NCBI GenBank assembly: GCA_016177775.1
Contig: JACOUQ010000017.1
Span: 64,001-128,000 of the forward strand
Reading direction: 5' to 3'
DNA from: Geobacter sp.
GTDB taxonomy: Bacteria > Desulfobacterota > Desulfuromonadia > Geobacterales > Geobacteraceae
Length of the DNA: 64,000 nt
Shown here: piece after piece, positions 26,606 to 34,580 of the stretch
Numbering within the stretch: position 1 is the first letter of the stretch
Layout: each line of letters opens with the position of its first letter
Program-made: the position numbers and the translations under genes
The notes under the pieces: generated by a model
Seen by the model: the letters and a program-made list of their open reading frames with translations, nothing else
Databases searched by the model: none
What the model was told of the DNA's origin: nothing

Positions 26606-28216
26606 CTACTTCTTCGGTTCTTCCTTCTTCGGCTCCATTGCCTTGTTGAGGGCCGCGATACCGGCCTTGGAGGCGATGATGGAAGCTGTCAGCGTCTCCC
26701 TTGCCAGCTCCGGATTGTGCCAGCCGTCGCTGTTCTCGGCGGTCCAGAACTCCCAGAGCACATGGGCCTCTTCGTGCTTGGCGCGGGCCTCGGCCAAGGC
26801 TGATTCTTCGACCCCGGCCTTCTTGGCCTTGGCATAGGTGTCGATCAGCTTGCCCATCCAGTATTCGGCTTTGCGCATCTTTCCCTTGGTGTAGTTGCGC
26901 ACCGACTCGATCATCCACTTCTTCTGGGCCACCGTGCTCTTGGGATGGCAGGTCAGGCATGCTTCCTTGACGTGGTCGATCGGCTTGACCACGCCGTGGG
27001 TGGTAAACTTCTTGCCTCCCTTGTTCTTCAGTTTCGGCATGTGGCACTGATGGCACTGGATGCCGGCCCGGTCATGGACGCTCCCCGCATAGGCCTCGGC
27101 CTCCGGGTGCTGGAGCTTGATGAGGCGGGCGCCGGTCACTTCGTGCTTGAAATCGTAGAAGTTGAGCATCTTGTAATGTTCCAGGAGCCCCTTGGCGTTC
27201 TTGAGCGGGAAATGGTTGGTGCGCTGGTCCGCGTAACCCACCTTTTCGTTGTCGCTCCATTGGGCGCCGGTGCCGCAGTTGTACTCCACGTGGCACTGGG
27301 CGCACATGAGGCGGGAATCAACCTTGCTCATCACCCCGATCTTGCGGAAGCCGCGGAAATCGGTCACTTTCAGGTCGGTTTTGCCGTTCTTGGCAAAGAT
27401 GTTGCCGGCCGGGTCCTTCTCGATGGCCTGAATCAGGCCGTCACGCACAACGCGCGGCTGTGTGCCGTGGGGATCGTGACAGTGTATGCACCCAAGCGGG
27501 TTGTTAGTGTCCTTGGCAACGTCGATAACATTGGAGGTCCGGTCCCACTTGGCCTTCGGGTCCTTCTCACCCATGAACTTCCACTTCAGGACATGGTCAC
27601 TGGTTTTGCACTGGATACAGGTCGGGTTCCCCGCCTTGGCAGTCTCGGGTAGATCCTTACCGGTATCGGTCAGGACGTCCCAGGTCTTGCCAGTTGCGTC
27701 CATCCCCCACATCCCCTTCTTGAACTGGAAGCGGCCGCCGGCGAAGCGGTCCACCTGGAACTGGTCGATGACCATGAAGGCGTGGCCGCGCGGCTCGTTG
27801 TGCTCCTTATTGAAGCCGTGCGCGCCAAGAAGCTTCTCCTGCATCGGCGATCGGCCAGCGGGAGCGCTCTTCTCCTTCTTCCACGGGTTCTCGTAGTTCA
27901 CCTGGTAGAAGCTGTTGAACTGGTCCTTGTGGCACTTGCCGCAGAGCGCCTGGTCGATGGTCGTGCCCGGTTTCACATCCGGGTTCGCCAGATGCTCCTT
28001 CAGCTTCTCGTGACAGACGCTGCAGGCCAGCTTGGCATGCTTCGAACCTTCCTTCATCGCCTTGACTTCGTCATGGCACTCGTAACATTTTGCCCTGCCG
28101 TCGTTGATCATCTTGGCAGCAGGCTTACCCTTGGCCGCGCTCGACAGGTTCGGCACGCCGATCGCGAGCGCCAGGGCGGCACAGGCAGCCCCGAACAACA
28201 AATGTTTCCCCCTCAT
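26606..28216 (-). CDS. Octahaem nitrite reductase-like cytochrome c
   Basis: 536 aa with an N-terminal signal peptide (MRGKHLLFGAACAALALAIG). Eight haem motifs: CYECH (C44), CSVCH (C65), CGKCH (C92), CIQCK (C200), CIHCH (C243), CAQCH (C305), CHQCH (C388) and CLTCH (C420). A single CxxCK in fourth place, after three CxxCH, is exactly the arrangement of octahaem nitrite reductases, where the lysine-ligated haem is the active site reducing nitrite (and hydroxylamine, sulfite) to ammonia. A histidine seven residues before the seventh motif (SVHDRAG) matches the NrfA/ONR active-site region. The start ATG 28216 follows GGAGGA. Periplasmic. Confidence 0.93.
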   Translation of the reverse strand: MRGKHLLFGAACAALALAIGVPNLSSAAKGKPAAKMINDGRAKCYECHDEVKAMKEGSKHAKLACSVCHEKLKEHLANPDVKPGTTIDQALCGKCHKDQFNSFYQVNYENPWKKEKSAPAGRSPMQEKLLGAHGFNKEHNEPRGHAFMVIDQFQVDRFAGGRFQFKKGMWGMDATGKTWDVLTDTGKDLPETAKAGNPTCIQCKTSDHVLKWKFMGEKDPKAKWDRTSNVIDVAKDTNNPLGCIHCHDPHGTQPRVVRDGLIQAIEKDPAGNIFAKNGKTDLKVTDFRGFRKIGVMSKVDSRLMCAQCHVEYNCGTGAQWSDNEKVGYADQRTNHFPLKNAKGLLEHYKMLNFYDFKHEVTGARLIKLQHPEAEAYAGSVHDRAGIQCHQCHMPKLKNKGGKKFTTHGVVKPIDHVKEACLTCHPKSTVAQKKWMIESVRNYTKGKMRKAEYWMGKLIDTYAKAKKAGVEESALAEARAKHEEAHVLWEFWTAENSDGWHNPELARETLTASIIASKAGIAALNKAMEPKKEEPKK

Positions 28217-28269
28217 GTTTTCCTCCTTCGACAATGGTTTAGTGTATACAGTCCAAGATATTACCGGGG

Positions 28270-28310
28270 AGAATATCGGATTTATAATCCGATGCATTGA
28301 CGCAAGTCAA
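28270..28310 (-). promoter_or_regulatory. FNR/CRP-family-activated promoter of the octahaem reductase
   Basis: A symmetric site TTGAC-GCAA-GTCAA (28297-28310) lies 31 bp (centre to centre) upstream of a -10 box TATTCT (minus strand, 28275-28270). This is the class II spacing of FNR-type activators, which puts the site at about -41.5. The half-site TTGAC fits FNR/DNR/HcpR-type regulators rather than CRP. Confidence 0.7.
28275..28293. promoter_or_regulatory. Second inverted repeat between activator site and -10 box
   Basis: ATCGGATT-TAT-AATCCGAT, a perfect 8-bp inverted repeat. It fills the space between the FNR-type site and the -10 box, where a bound repressor would block RNA polymerase. Confidence 0.55.
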
Positions 28311-28346
28311 ATTTTACCAAAATGGGGGGGAATTCAAGCGTGAGAC

Positions 28347-28379
28347 AAAAAAAATCCCCATCCGTTTCCGAATGGGGAC
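28347..28379 (-). terminator. Terminator after the hexahaem cytochrome
   Basis: Minus strand: AGTCCCCATTC...GGATGGGGA followed by eight T residues, a classic intrinsic terminator between the two cytochrome genes, so they are not one operon. Confidence 0.85.
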
Positions 28380-28465
28380 TGTTGCTCCCTTTCCATAAGG
28401 ACCCAAGGGCCTAAAGGAGAGGGTAGGGGTGAGGGGGCTTCAGGAGATTGGGCGCAAGAGGCTCA

Positions 28466-29263
28466 CTAAACCGGCTTCGTATGGCACCGCTGGCAGTCGG
28501 ACTGGGGGAACGCGACCTTGTCGTGGCAGACCCCGCAGTATTTACCTTCGAATATCTCCACCATGGAGTATTTAGTCATCCCCTTCTTGACGCCAACGAA
28601 TATCTCCGGATGGCAGAACTCGCAGCCGTTCCAGACGGTGTGCTTCTTGTGGGAAAAGACGATCTCCGGCATCCCTGCCACCTTGGCGGTGAGAGCGAAA
28701 TCTTTCTGTACCGGAAGTGACGATGCGCGGGGAGATATCCCCTCGATGCGGGTCAGCGGTTTGATGAGCCCCTCTGCCTCGGCCTGCTCCCAGTTTATGC
28801 CGTTACCGAGCCGCTCCCGCGGCATCTTCTCGACAAAGCTGTAAAATGCCTCGGCACGGTCCGTCGCATCCCCTTCGCGGTGGCATACGGCGCAGCGCCC
28901 GCGGTTCTCGTCGGTGACGGTACGCTCGCAGGCGGTAAAGACCTTTTTGCCTTCATAGGTCAACCGGCCGTTGTGGCAGGTGCCGCAGTAGTAACCGTTG
29001 GCATTGTCGGAGGCCTTGATCTGCGTAGCTCCGGCCTGCATGGCGAAACCGATGTCGATATGACAGACGCGGCAGCTGTAACGGGAACGATGGGACCAGT
29101 GGTCAAACCTGACCGGCGACAATCCGGCCTTGGCGGAAAAATTCGCAATGACCACCTTGCCGTAATCGTATGGTGGCATCCTTTTCTTCTTTACGCCTCC
29201 GGCGGCAACACAGACTCCCGCACCTGCAACGGATATCAGAACCAGCAAGATCAGCTTCTTCAT
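28466..29263 (-). CDS. Hexahaem c-type cytochrome
   Basis: 265 aa with a signal peptide (MKKLILLVLISVAGAGVCVAA). Six CxxCH motifs: CRVCH, CGTCH, CAVCH, CEFCH, CGVCH and CQRCH. Extra histidines (DHWSHRSRY, FSHKKHTVW) before the haem motifs look like the sixth ligands of cytochrome c7/c3-type domains, of which the protein seems to contain two or more. Probably a periplasmic electron carrier of a type abundant in metal-reducing bacteria. The start ATG 29263 follows a GGGGGG ribosome-binding stretch. Confidence 0.9.
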   Translation of the reverse strand: MKKLILLVLISVAGAGVCVAAGGVKKKRMPPYDYGKVVIANFSAKAGLSPVRFDHWSHRSRYSCRVCHIDIGFAMQAGATQIKASDNANGYYCGTCHNGRLTYEGKKVFTACERTVTDENRGRCAVCHREGDATDRAEAFYSFVEKMPRERLGNGINWEQAEAEGLIKPLTRIEGISPRASSLPVQKDFALTAKVAGMPEIVFSHKKHTVWNGCEFCHPEIFVGVKKGMTKYSMVEIFEGKYCGVCHDKVAFPQSDCQRCHTKPV

Positions 29264-29341
29264 GGCATCCCCCCTCAAACCAAGCGCATTATCTTGCATT
29301 AATCTTAACAGGGGACTGGAAAATATGCAACACAAACGGTC

Positions 29342-30670
29342 TTACGGTTTATGCCCAATGCGCCTGAGGGTTTCCCATCCCCGCAGAAGCTCCAGTGCCC
29401 GCACCAGCTGAAAATCCTTGCGATACTGGGAGGCGAGTTTCGGAAGCGGCTCTGCTGATGGAGGTTCGGGAGAGCGATCCGAGTCGAAATGGTTCAAGAG
29501 GTCCTCCTCGCGGAGTTCCCGCCGACTTCCCTTTTTCCCATCAGGCTCTGCAAAATCCCGCTGGGGCACATGGATGTCGGGTGTGATTCCCTTCGCCTGG
29601 ATCGAGCGGCCGCTGGGGGTATAATAGCGGGCAGTAGTAAGGAGCAGGCCATTGCCGCCGCGCAGCGGCAGAACGGACTGCACCGATCCCTTGCCGAAGC
29701 TCTGGGTCCCCATGACCACTGCCCTCTTGTGGTCCTGGAGGGCGCCGGCGACGATCTCCGAGGCGCTGGCGCTGCCACCGTTAATCAGCACCACCATGGG
29801 ATAGAGCGGCTCCTTTGGGCCGATGGAGGCGTTGAAAACCGTCCGGGACGATTCGGTGCGCCCCTTGGTATAAACGATGAGGGGGTCGCTCCCTCCCTCG
29901 CCGATGAAGCTGTTGGCGACCGCCACCGCCTGCTCCAGCAAGCCGCCAGGATTGTTGCGCAGGTCGAGAACCAGGCCCTTCAGGGTGCCGTTGCTCTCGG
30001 CCCGGAGCTTATCAAGGGCAGCGATGAAGTCGTTGCCGGTACGCTCCTGGAATTGGGCTATCCTGATGTAGCCGAAGCCGGGCATCAGCGTGGCCGAGCG
30101 GAGGCTCCGCACTTTTATTATGTCGCGAGCCAGCGTGAACGGCCTCGGCTCGGCAAACTCCTGCCTCATGATGTGGATGGTGACCTTTGTCCCCTTCTCT
30201 CCCCGCATCCGTTTGACCGCATTGTTTATGGACATTCCCCTTGTGGGTTCATCCCCGATCCGCACAATATGGTCACCAGCCTTAATGCCGGCTCGAAAGG
30301 CAGGGGTGTCCTCGATGGGAGAAACAACGGTAAGCTTCCCGTCCTTGATGGTGATCTCTATCCCCAGCCCGCCGAACTCCCCTGAAGTCGACACCCTCAT
30401 TTCCTGGAATGATGTGGGTGGCAGGAACGCGCTGTGGGGGTCGAGGGCGGCCAGCATGCCGGTGATGGCGCCCTGCATGAGCTTCTTGTCCTCCACCTTC
30501 TCCACGTAGCTCTGCCTGACCAGCGTCACCACCTCGCTGAAAAGCTTCAAGACGGCCTCTTCGCTGAGCGGTTCGGCAGCGCGCTGCTGTTTCAGCAGCC
30601 AGACGCCGGCAACCAGCAGCAGCGTCACGCAGAGAGCAAGCAGTGCTATTTTGGTCCTGGTTCGTGTCAA
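29342..30670 (-). CDS. Carboxy-terminal processing protease (S41 family)
   Basis: Up to 442 aa. An N-terminal signal anchor (KIALLALCVTLLLVAGVWLL), then the S41 N-terminal helical region, a PDZ domain (EFGGLGIEITIKDGKLTVVSPIEDTPAFRAGIKAGD) and the catalytic core (VLDLRNNPGGLLEQAV; the nucleophile serine in NGGSASASEIVAGAL; the lysine in GTQSFGKGSVQ). It cleaves C-terminal tails of periplasmic proteins. No ATG is available: the frame can start at TTG 30670, or at a TTG inside the palindromic repeat (30721). The first is chosen because it gives a compact basic N-terminus before the anchor. No clear ribosome-binding site was seen for either. Confidence 0.9.
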   Translation of the reverse strand: MTRTRTKIALLALCVTLLLVAGVWLLKQQRAAEPLSEEAVLKLFSEVVTLVRQSYVEKVEDKKLMQGAITGMLAALDPHSAFLPPTSFQEMRVSTSGEFGGLGIEITIKDGKLTVVSPIEDTPAFRAGIKAGDHIVRIGDEPTRGMSINNAVKRMRGEKGTKVTIHIMRQEFAEPRPFTLARDIIKVRSLRSATLMPGFGYIRIAQFQERTGNDFIAALDKLRAESNGTLKGLVLDLRNNPGGLLEQAVAVANSFIGEGGSDPLIVYTKGRTESSRTVFNASIGPKEPLYPMVVLINGGSASASEIVAGALQDHKRAVVMGTQSFGKGSVQSVLPLRGGNGLLLTTARYYTPSGRSIQAKGITPDIHVPQRDFAEPDGKKGSRRELREEDLLNHFDSDRSPEPPSAEPLPKLASQYRKDFQLVRALELLRGWETLRRIGHKP

Positions 30671-30702
30671 GGGTCGGGTCTCGTTTGCAGGAGCCGGAAA
30701 AA

Positions 30703-30730
30703 GTAGAGACGTTGCACGCAACGTCTCTAC
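30703..30730. repeat. GTAG-type palindromic repeat at the protease start
   Basis: 13-bp perfect arms, GTAGAGACGTTGC and GCAACGTCTCTAC, separated by AC. It overlaps the 5' end of the protease frame. Confidence 0.8.
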
Positions 30731-30800
30731 AAAAGCATTGGAACTAATGGATTGGAAAGATAATGTAGAAGTGATTATTGTGTCGTGACGGAGGATACGG

Positions 30801-33800
30801 TCAGAGCAGAAGCATCAGGCTCAGGACGCCCAGAAGCTGGAACGTGCTCAGCATCATCGAGCTCGGCGTCCGCTCATTCTCTTCTCTGATCCCCTTGGGC
30901 TTGGCGTCCTTAGCCTGTACCTTGCCCAGCGACACCTTCCCGCCTCCGGAGCCGGACGCAGCCACCTCTACCGGCTTGTCGGTGTCGGCAAGGGGGTCGG
31001 ACAATCCCTCTTTCGTCATCTGCGAGCCGAAATAACGGGGGACCCGCACCATGGCGATCTCTTCCGTAGTGGTGCCGTACTGATTGCGCACGCTGTCGCG
31101 AAGCTCCGGGTCATCGGGAAGCTTGGCAACGGCATTGGACGCGCTGTTCGGGGGTACCATGCGTGCACCCCTCTGCGCCGCGGACTGTGTTGACTGGAAC
31201 CTGGCCTGATAAGGCATGGCCCCTTTACCGGCAGCTGTGGTTGCCGTGGCCGCCGTACTGCCCGACTGCATTGCCGGGGTTGTAGCCTTGGCAGTCACTG
31301 CGGGGGGTACGGCAGTGCCAACATAAACACCGATGCTCTTCTCCGCCTCGGTGTTGCCGAGCTGGTCTACTGACCTGAAGTCAACGACATGCCGCCCTGC
31401 TGATGCAATGGAAAAAGACTCATAGGGTACCCAGGAGCCACCGTCGACACGGTACTGAATGGTTCCCACGCCGGAGAGAGCGTCGCTGGCATTGACCACG
31501 ACCTGCGGCTTGCCCTTCTTTTTCCCCTCCACCGTGATGGCGGTGGTCGGCGCGGTGTTGTCGACGACCAGATCGAGTCTCTTCTCCCGCTCCGCATTGC
31601 CGAACTTGTCGATGCTGCGGAATGCCACGGTGTGCCGCCCCTCCTCGGGAATCTTGAAAGAGGTTGCAGCGACCCACCCCTTGCCGTCCAGGCGGTATTC
31701 GGTGGTGGCAACGCCGGCCAGCGCATCCGCTGCTGAAAGGGTAAAAGTCGTGTCATCGCTCACGAAGAGCGCCTCACCCTTTCGGAACTTCGGGGCGCCC
31801 ACCTCCAGAGCGGTGACCGGTGGGGCCGCATCTAGATCTAGGAGACTGACCCGGCTCTCCTCCACATTACCCAGCCTGTCCTGGCTGCGAAATTCCACGG
31901 AGTGGCTCCCCTTGCCGGTGACGCTGAACGGTGCGTATTCTTTCCATGGGCCGTCATCGATGCGGTATTCGGTCCGAGCGATGCCGGCCAGGGTATCGGC
32001 GGCGTTCAGGGTGAAGACTGTCTTCTCGCTCACGACGGTCCGGCCGGCAACTTCCAGCTTGGGCTCGCCGGCCGCCAGCGTAGTGATCGGCGCCGTCGGG
32101 TCAACCGTGACCGCAAGGCTCCGGGGCGGTTCCTGGTTGCCGGCCTTGTCGATCGCCCGGTATTCGATAACATGGGGGCCTTCGATTTCCAGGGCGAAGG
32201 GACGGTAGACCAGCCAGGGGCCGTTATCCAGGCGGAACTCGGTTCTCTCCAGACCGGAAAACGCATCGCTTGCCGTCATGGTGAACTGCGTGGAACCGCT
32301 CACCAAGGTCTTCCCGTCCGCATCGATGCGGGGCGAACCGACCTGGATCGTGCTGGCCGGCGGGGTGGTGTCCACATTGACCACTACCACCTTTTCCGGC
32401 TCCTCATTCCCCAGGTTGTCCGCGCTGCGGAATGCCACCCTGTGCCGCCCTTCCGCCGCCAGGGTGAAGGGCGCATAGGAAATCCAGGGACCGTCATCGA
32501 TCCGGTACTCGGTGCGGGCGATGCCGGCCGGTTCCTCCGAAGGGGTAAGCGTCAGGGTAGTGGCACTGTTAACGTAGTAGAAACCGCCGATTTCATAATG
32601 CGGGATCCCCGGCGTGAATGCGGTGACCGGCGGAGTGGCGTCAACGGTCAGGGTCTTCTCTTTTGCCGTCTCCCGGTTCCCCATGGCGTCGATACTTCGG
32701 AAGGCCACGCCATGCCTGCCCGGCTCCGAAACGGTAAAGGGGGCATAAGGCCTCATCGCGCCGCCATCGATCCGGTATTCGGTGGCAGCCACGTCCGAGG
32801 CCCAGTCTATGGCCTGCAACTTGATAAGGGTGGAAGGTCCGACATAGGTTTCCCCCCCTGCCTCGCGCGAACCTGCCTGGATCTGCATGGATGTCTCGGG
32901 GGGGGTCGTGTCGACGACGACGTGCAGGAGTTTTTCCGGCTCCACATGACCCAGACGGTCGGTGCTCCGGAAGCCGATGACGTGCGCCCCCTCGGCGGCA
33001 ACGGTGAACGGGGCGTAATCGCGCCATGGTTCGCCGTCGATGCGATACTCGGTTTTGGCCACCCCGGAGCCGGAATCCGCAGGGACAAGGTCGAACTGGG
33101 TGGCACTGCTTATTATCAGCCGCCCCTCCTTTTCCTGGCGGGGCAATCCCGGCTTGACAGCGGTTTCGGGAGGGGTCGAGTCGATGAGGACACGGGTGGT
33201 CCTGGTCGTCTCGACATTGCCGAGATGATCGGTGCTGCGGAAGGAAAGGATGTGCTCCCCTTCGGCCTGCATGGAGAAAGGGGCGTAAGACTGCCACGCG
33301 CTTTCGTCGATCCGGTATTCGACCTTTGCAATCCCGGAAAGGGTGTCTTTAGCCTGCAGAGTGAATCGGGCAGATGGATCGGCAATGTAGCGCCCATCCG
33401 ATGAGCCTGCCGGATCGCTGACCGCCAGGGTAGTGGCAGGAGGAGTCATATCTACCGCGACAGCTAGATCGTGGGACGCTTCGACGTTACCCGCACGGTC
33501 CACGGCACGGAATGAAAGGTGGTGTTTCCCGTCCGCGACACCTGCAAAGATGGCGGGTTCTTCGTATTTTCGCCACTGACGTTCGCTGTCGAAACGGTAT
33601 TCGATCCTCGAAACGCCCGAAGATATCAGGCCGCTATCCTGGGCGAAGAGGTTTATGAGCGTGCCACCGGTGACATACGTGGTTTCCGCTGTGGCCCGGA
33701 CCAGATTCCCCCAGCCGAAGAAAGTCAAAGGCGGGGTCCGGTCAATGGTGAAAAGAGCCGAAGCCCTGGCCTTATTCCCGGCCTTGTCCTCGGCAACTGC

Positions 33801-34319
33801 CTCGATGCGGTAAGTCCCTTCCTCGCTGAACGCTGTGCCTGCGGGAGAGGGCTTGCCGTTCACGGTGACAGTCACTCCGAGCAGATTTGGCTCGACCACG
33901 GTGATTTCCGGGACCACAGGCGCATTAAATGTAGATCCGTTGGGGGTGTTTTTCGGGAATACCAGGGGAGGGGTCAGATCAACGACGAAGCGAACTGACT
34001 TTTTGCTGTCGAAGCCGGCGGAATTGGTGGCCACGACCTGAAGCTTGTGGTCTCCCTCCCCGACGAGGGTGCCCGGCTTGTATGGCTGGCCGTCCAAGGT
34101 AATCTCCGCCTTAGGATCCGCGTCCCCGGCCAGTGTAACGACCGGAACCGGCGGTTTCGCATAGTGCTCACCTTCACCAACACCGGCAATGGCGATCACC
34201 GGTGGAGGCACAAACTTCTCTCCCTTTATCGCCCGCCCCGTCAAGGCGCACCCTGAGCCAAGCGCCACCAGTGATGCAGCCACCAGAATTTTCTCTAACT
34301 TCTGCCACAAACTTCTCAT
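30801..34319 (-). CDS. Large lipoprotein with nine OmpL47-type Ig-like repeats
   Basis: 1172 aa. A lipoprotein signal (LVAASLVALGSGC, lipobox GSGC) is followed by about nine repeats of roughly 95 residues with the pattern TEYRIDxGPWxxYAPFxxxxEGxHxxxFRSxDxxGNxE, the OmpL47-type beta-sandwich. The C-terminus (LLGVLSLMLLL) is a short hydrophobic stretch. Copies differ, so the array is old. A surface-exposed or periplasmic spacer/adhesin-like protein is likely. The ATG at 34319 follows AGGTG; the GTG at 34325 is less likely. AT-richer gene-free DNA lies upstream (34320-34580). Confidence 0.9.
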   Translation of the reverse strand: MRSLWQKLEKILVAASLVALGSGCALTGRAIKGEKFVPPPVIAIAGVGEGEHYAKPPVPVVTLAGDADPKAEITLDGQPYKPGTLVGEGDHKLQVVATNSAGFDSKKSVRFVVDLTPPLVFPKNTPNGSTFNAPVVPEITVVEPNLLGVTVTVNGKPSPAGTAFSEEGTYRIEAVAEDKAGNKARASALFTIDRTPPLTFFGWGNLVRATAETTYVTGGTLINLFAQDSGLISSGVSRIEYRFDSERQWRKYEEPAIFAGVADGKHHLSFRAVDRAGNVEASHDLAVAVDMTPPATTLAVSDPAGSSDGRYIADPSARFTLQAKDTLSGIAKVEYRIDESAWQSYAPFSMQAEGEHILSFRSTDHLGNVETTRTTRVLIDSTPPETAVKPGLPRQEKEGRLIISSATQFDLVPADSGSGVAKTEYRIDGEPWRDYAPFTVAAEGAHVIGFRSTDRLGHVEPEKLLHVVVDTTPPETSMQIQAGSREAGGETYVGPSTLIKLQAIDWASDVAATEYRIDGGAMRPYAPFTVSEPGRHGVAFRSIDAMGNRETAKEKTLTVDATPPVTAFTPGIPHYEIGGFYYVNSATTLTLTPSEEPAGIARTEYRIDDGPWISYAPFTLAAEGRHRVAFRSADNLGNEEPEKVVVVNVDTTPPASTIQVGSPRIDADGKTLVSGSTQFTMTASDAFSGLERTEFRLDNGPWLVYRPFALEIEGPHVIEYRAIDKAGNQEPPRSLAVTVDPTAPITTLAAGEPKLEVAGRTVVSEKTVFTLNAADTLAGIARTEYRIDDGPWKEYAPFSVTGKGSHSVEFRSQDRLGNVEESRVSLLDLDAAPPVTALEVGAPKFRKGEALFVSDDTTFTLSAADALAGVATTEYRLDGKGWVAATSFKIPEEGRHTVAFRSIDKFGNAEREKRLDLVVDNTAPTTAITVEGKKKGKPQVVVNASDALSGVGTIQYRVDGGSWVPYESFSIASAGRHVVDFRSVDQLGNTEAEKSIGVYVGTAVPPAVTAKATTPAMQSGSTAATATTAAGKGAMPYQARFQSTQSAAQRGARMVPPNSASNAVAKLPDDPELRDSVRNQYGTTTEEIAMVRVPRYFGSQMTKEGLSDPLADTDKPVEVAASGSGGGKVSLGKVQAKDAKPKGIREENERTPSSMMLSTFQLLGVLSLMLLL

Positions 34320-34580
34320 GTTCACCTACGACAGTATCGAGGACGACCGCCGATACTGCGCAACCCGTTGAAAAGGCGCTAATTTGCCAGTTTATACCAT
34401 GTGCCGTAAGGCAAGTAAATGAAATTCCTGGCTACCATGGACGTTTGGATACAAACTTTGTACCAAACCGTGAGCACCCGCTGACCCCTTGCTAGCGCTT
34501 TTATCCCGCACCGATGAGGAATTTTTAAGACAAAGGGCTGTCTTTTCCCCACTTCGTTCAGTGAATTAACATTGTGCAGG

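Noticed and set aside
31902-33404. Plus strand open frame opposite the repeat lipoprotein
   Set aside because: It is an antisense image of the Ig-like repeats, with no independent features.
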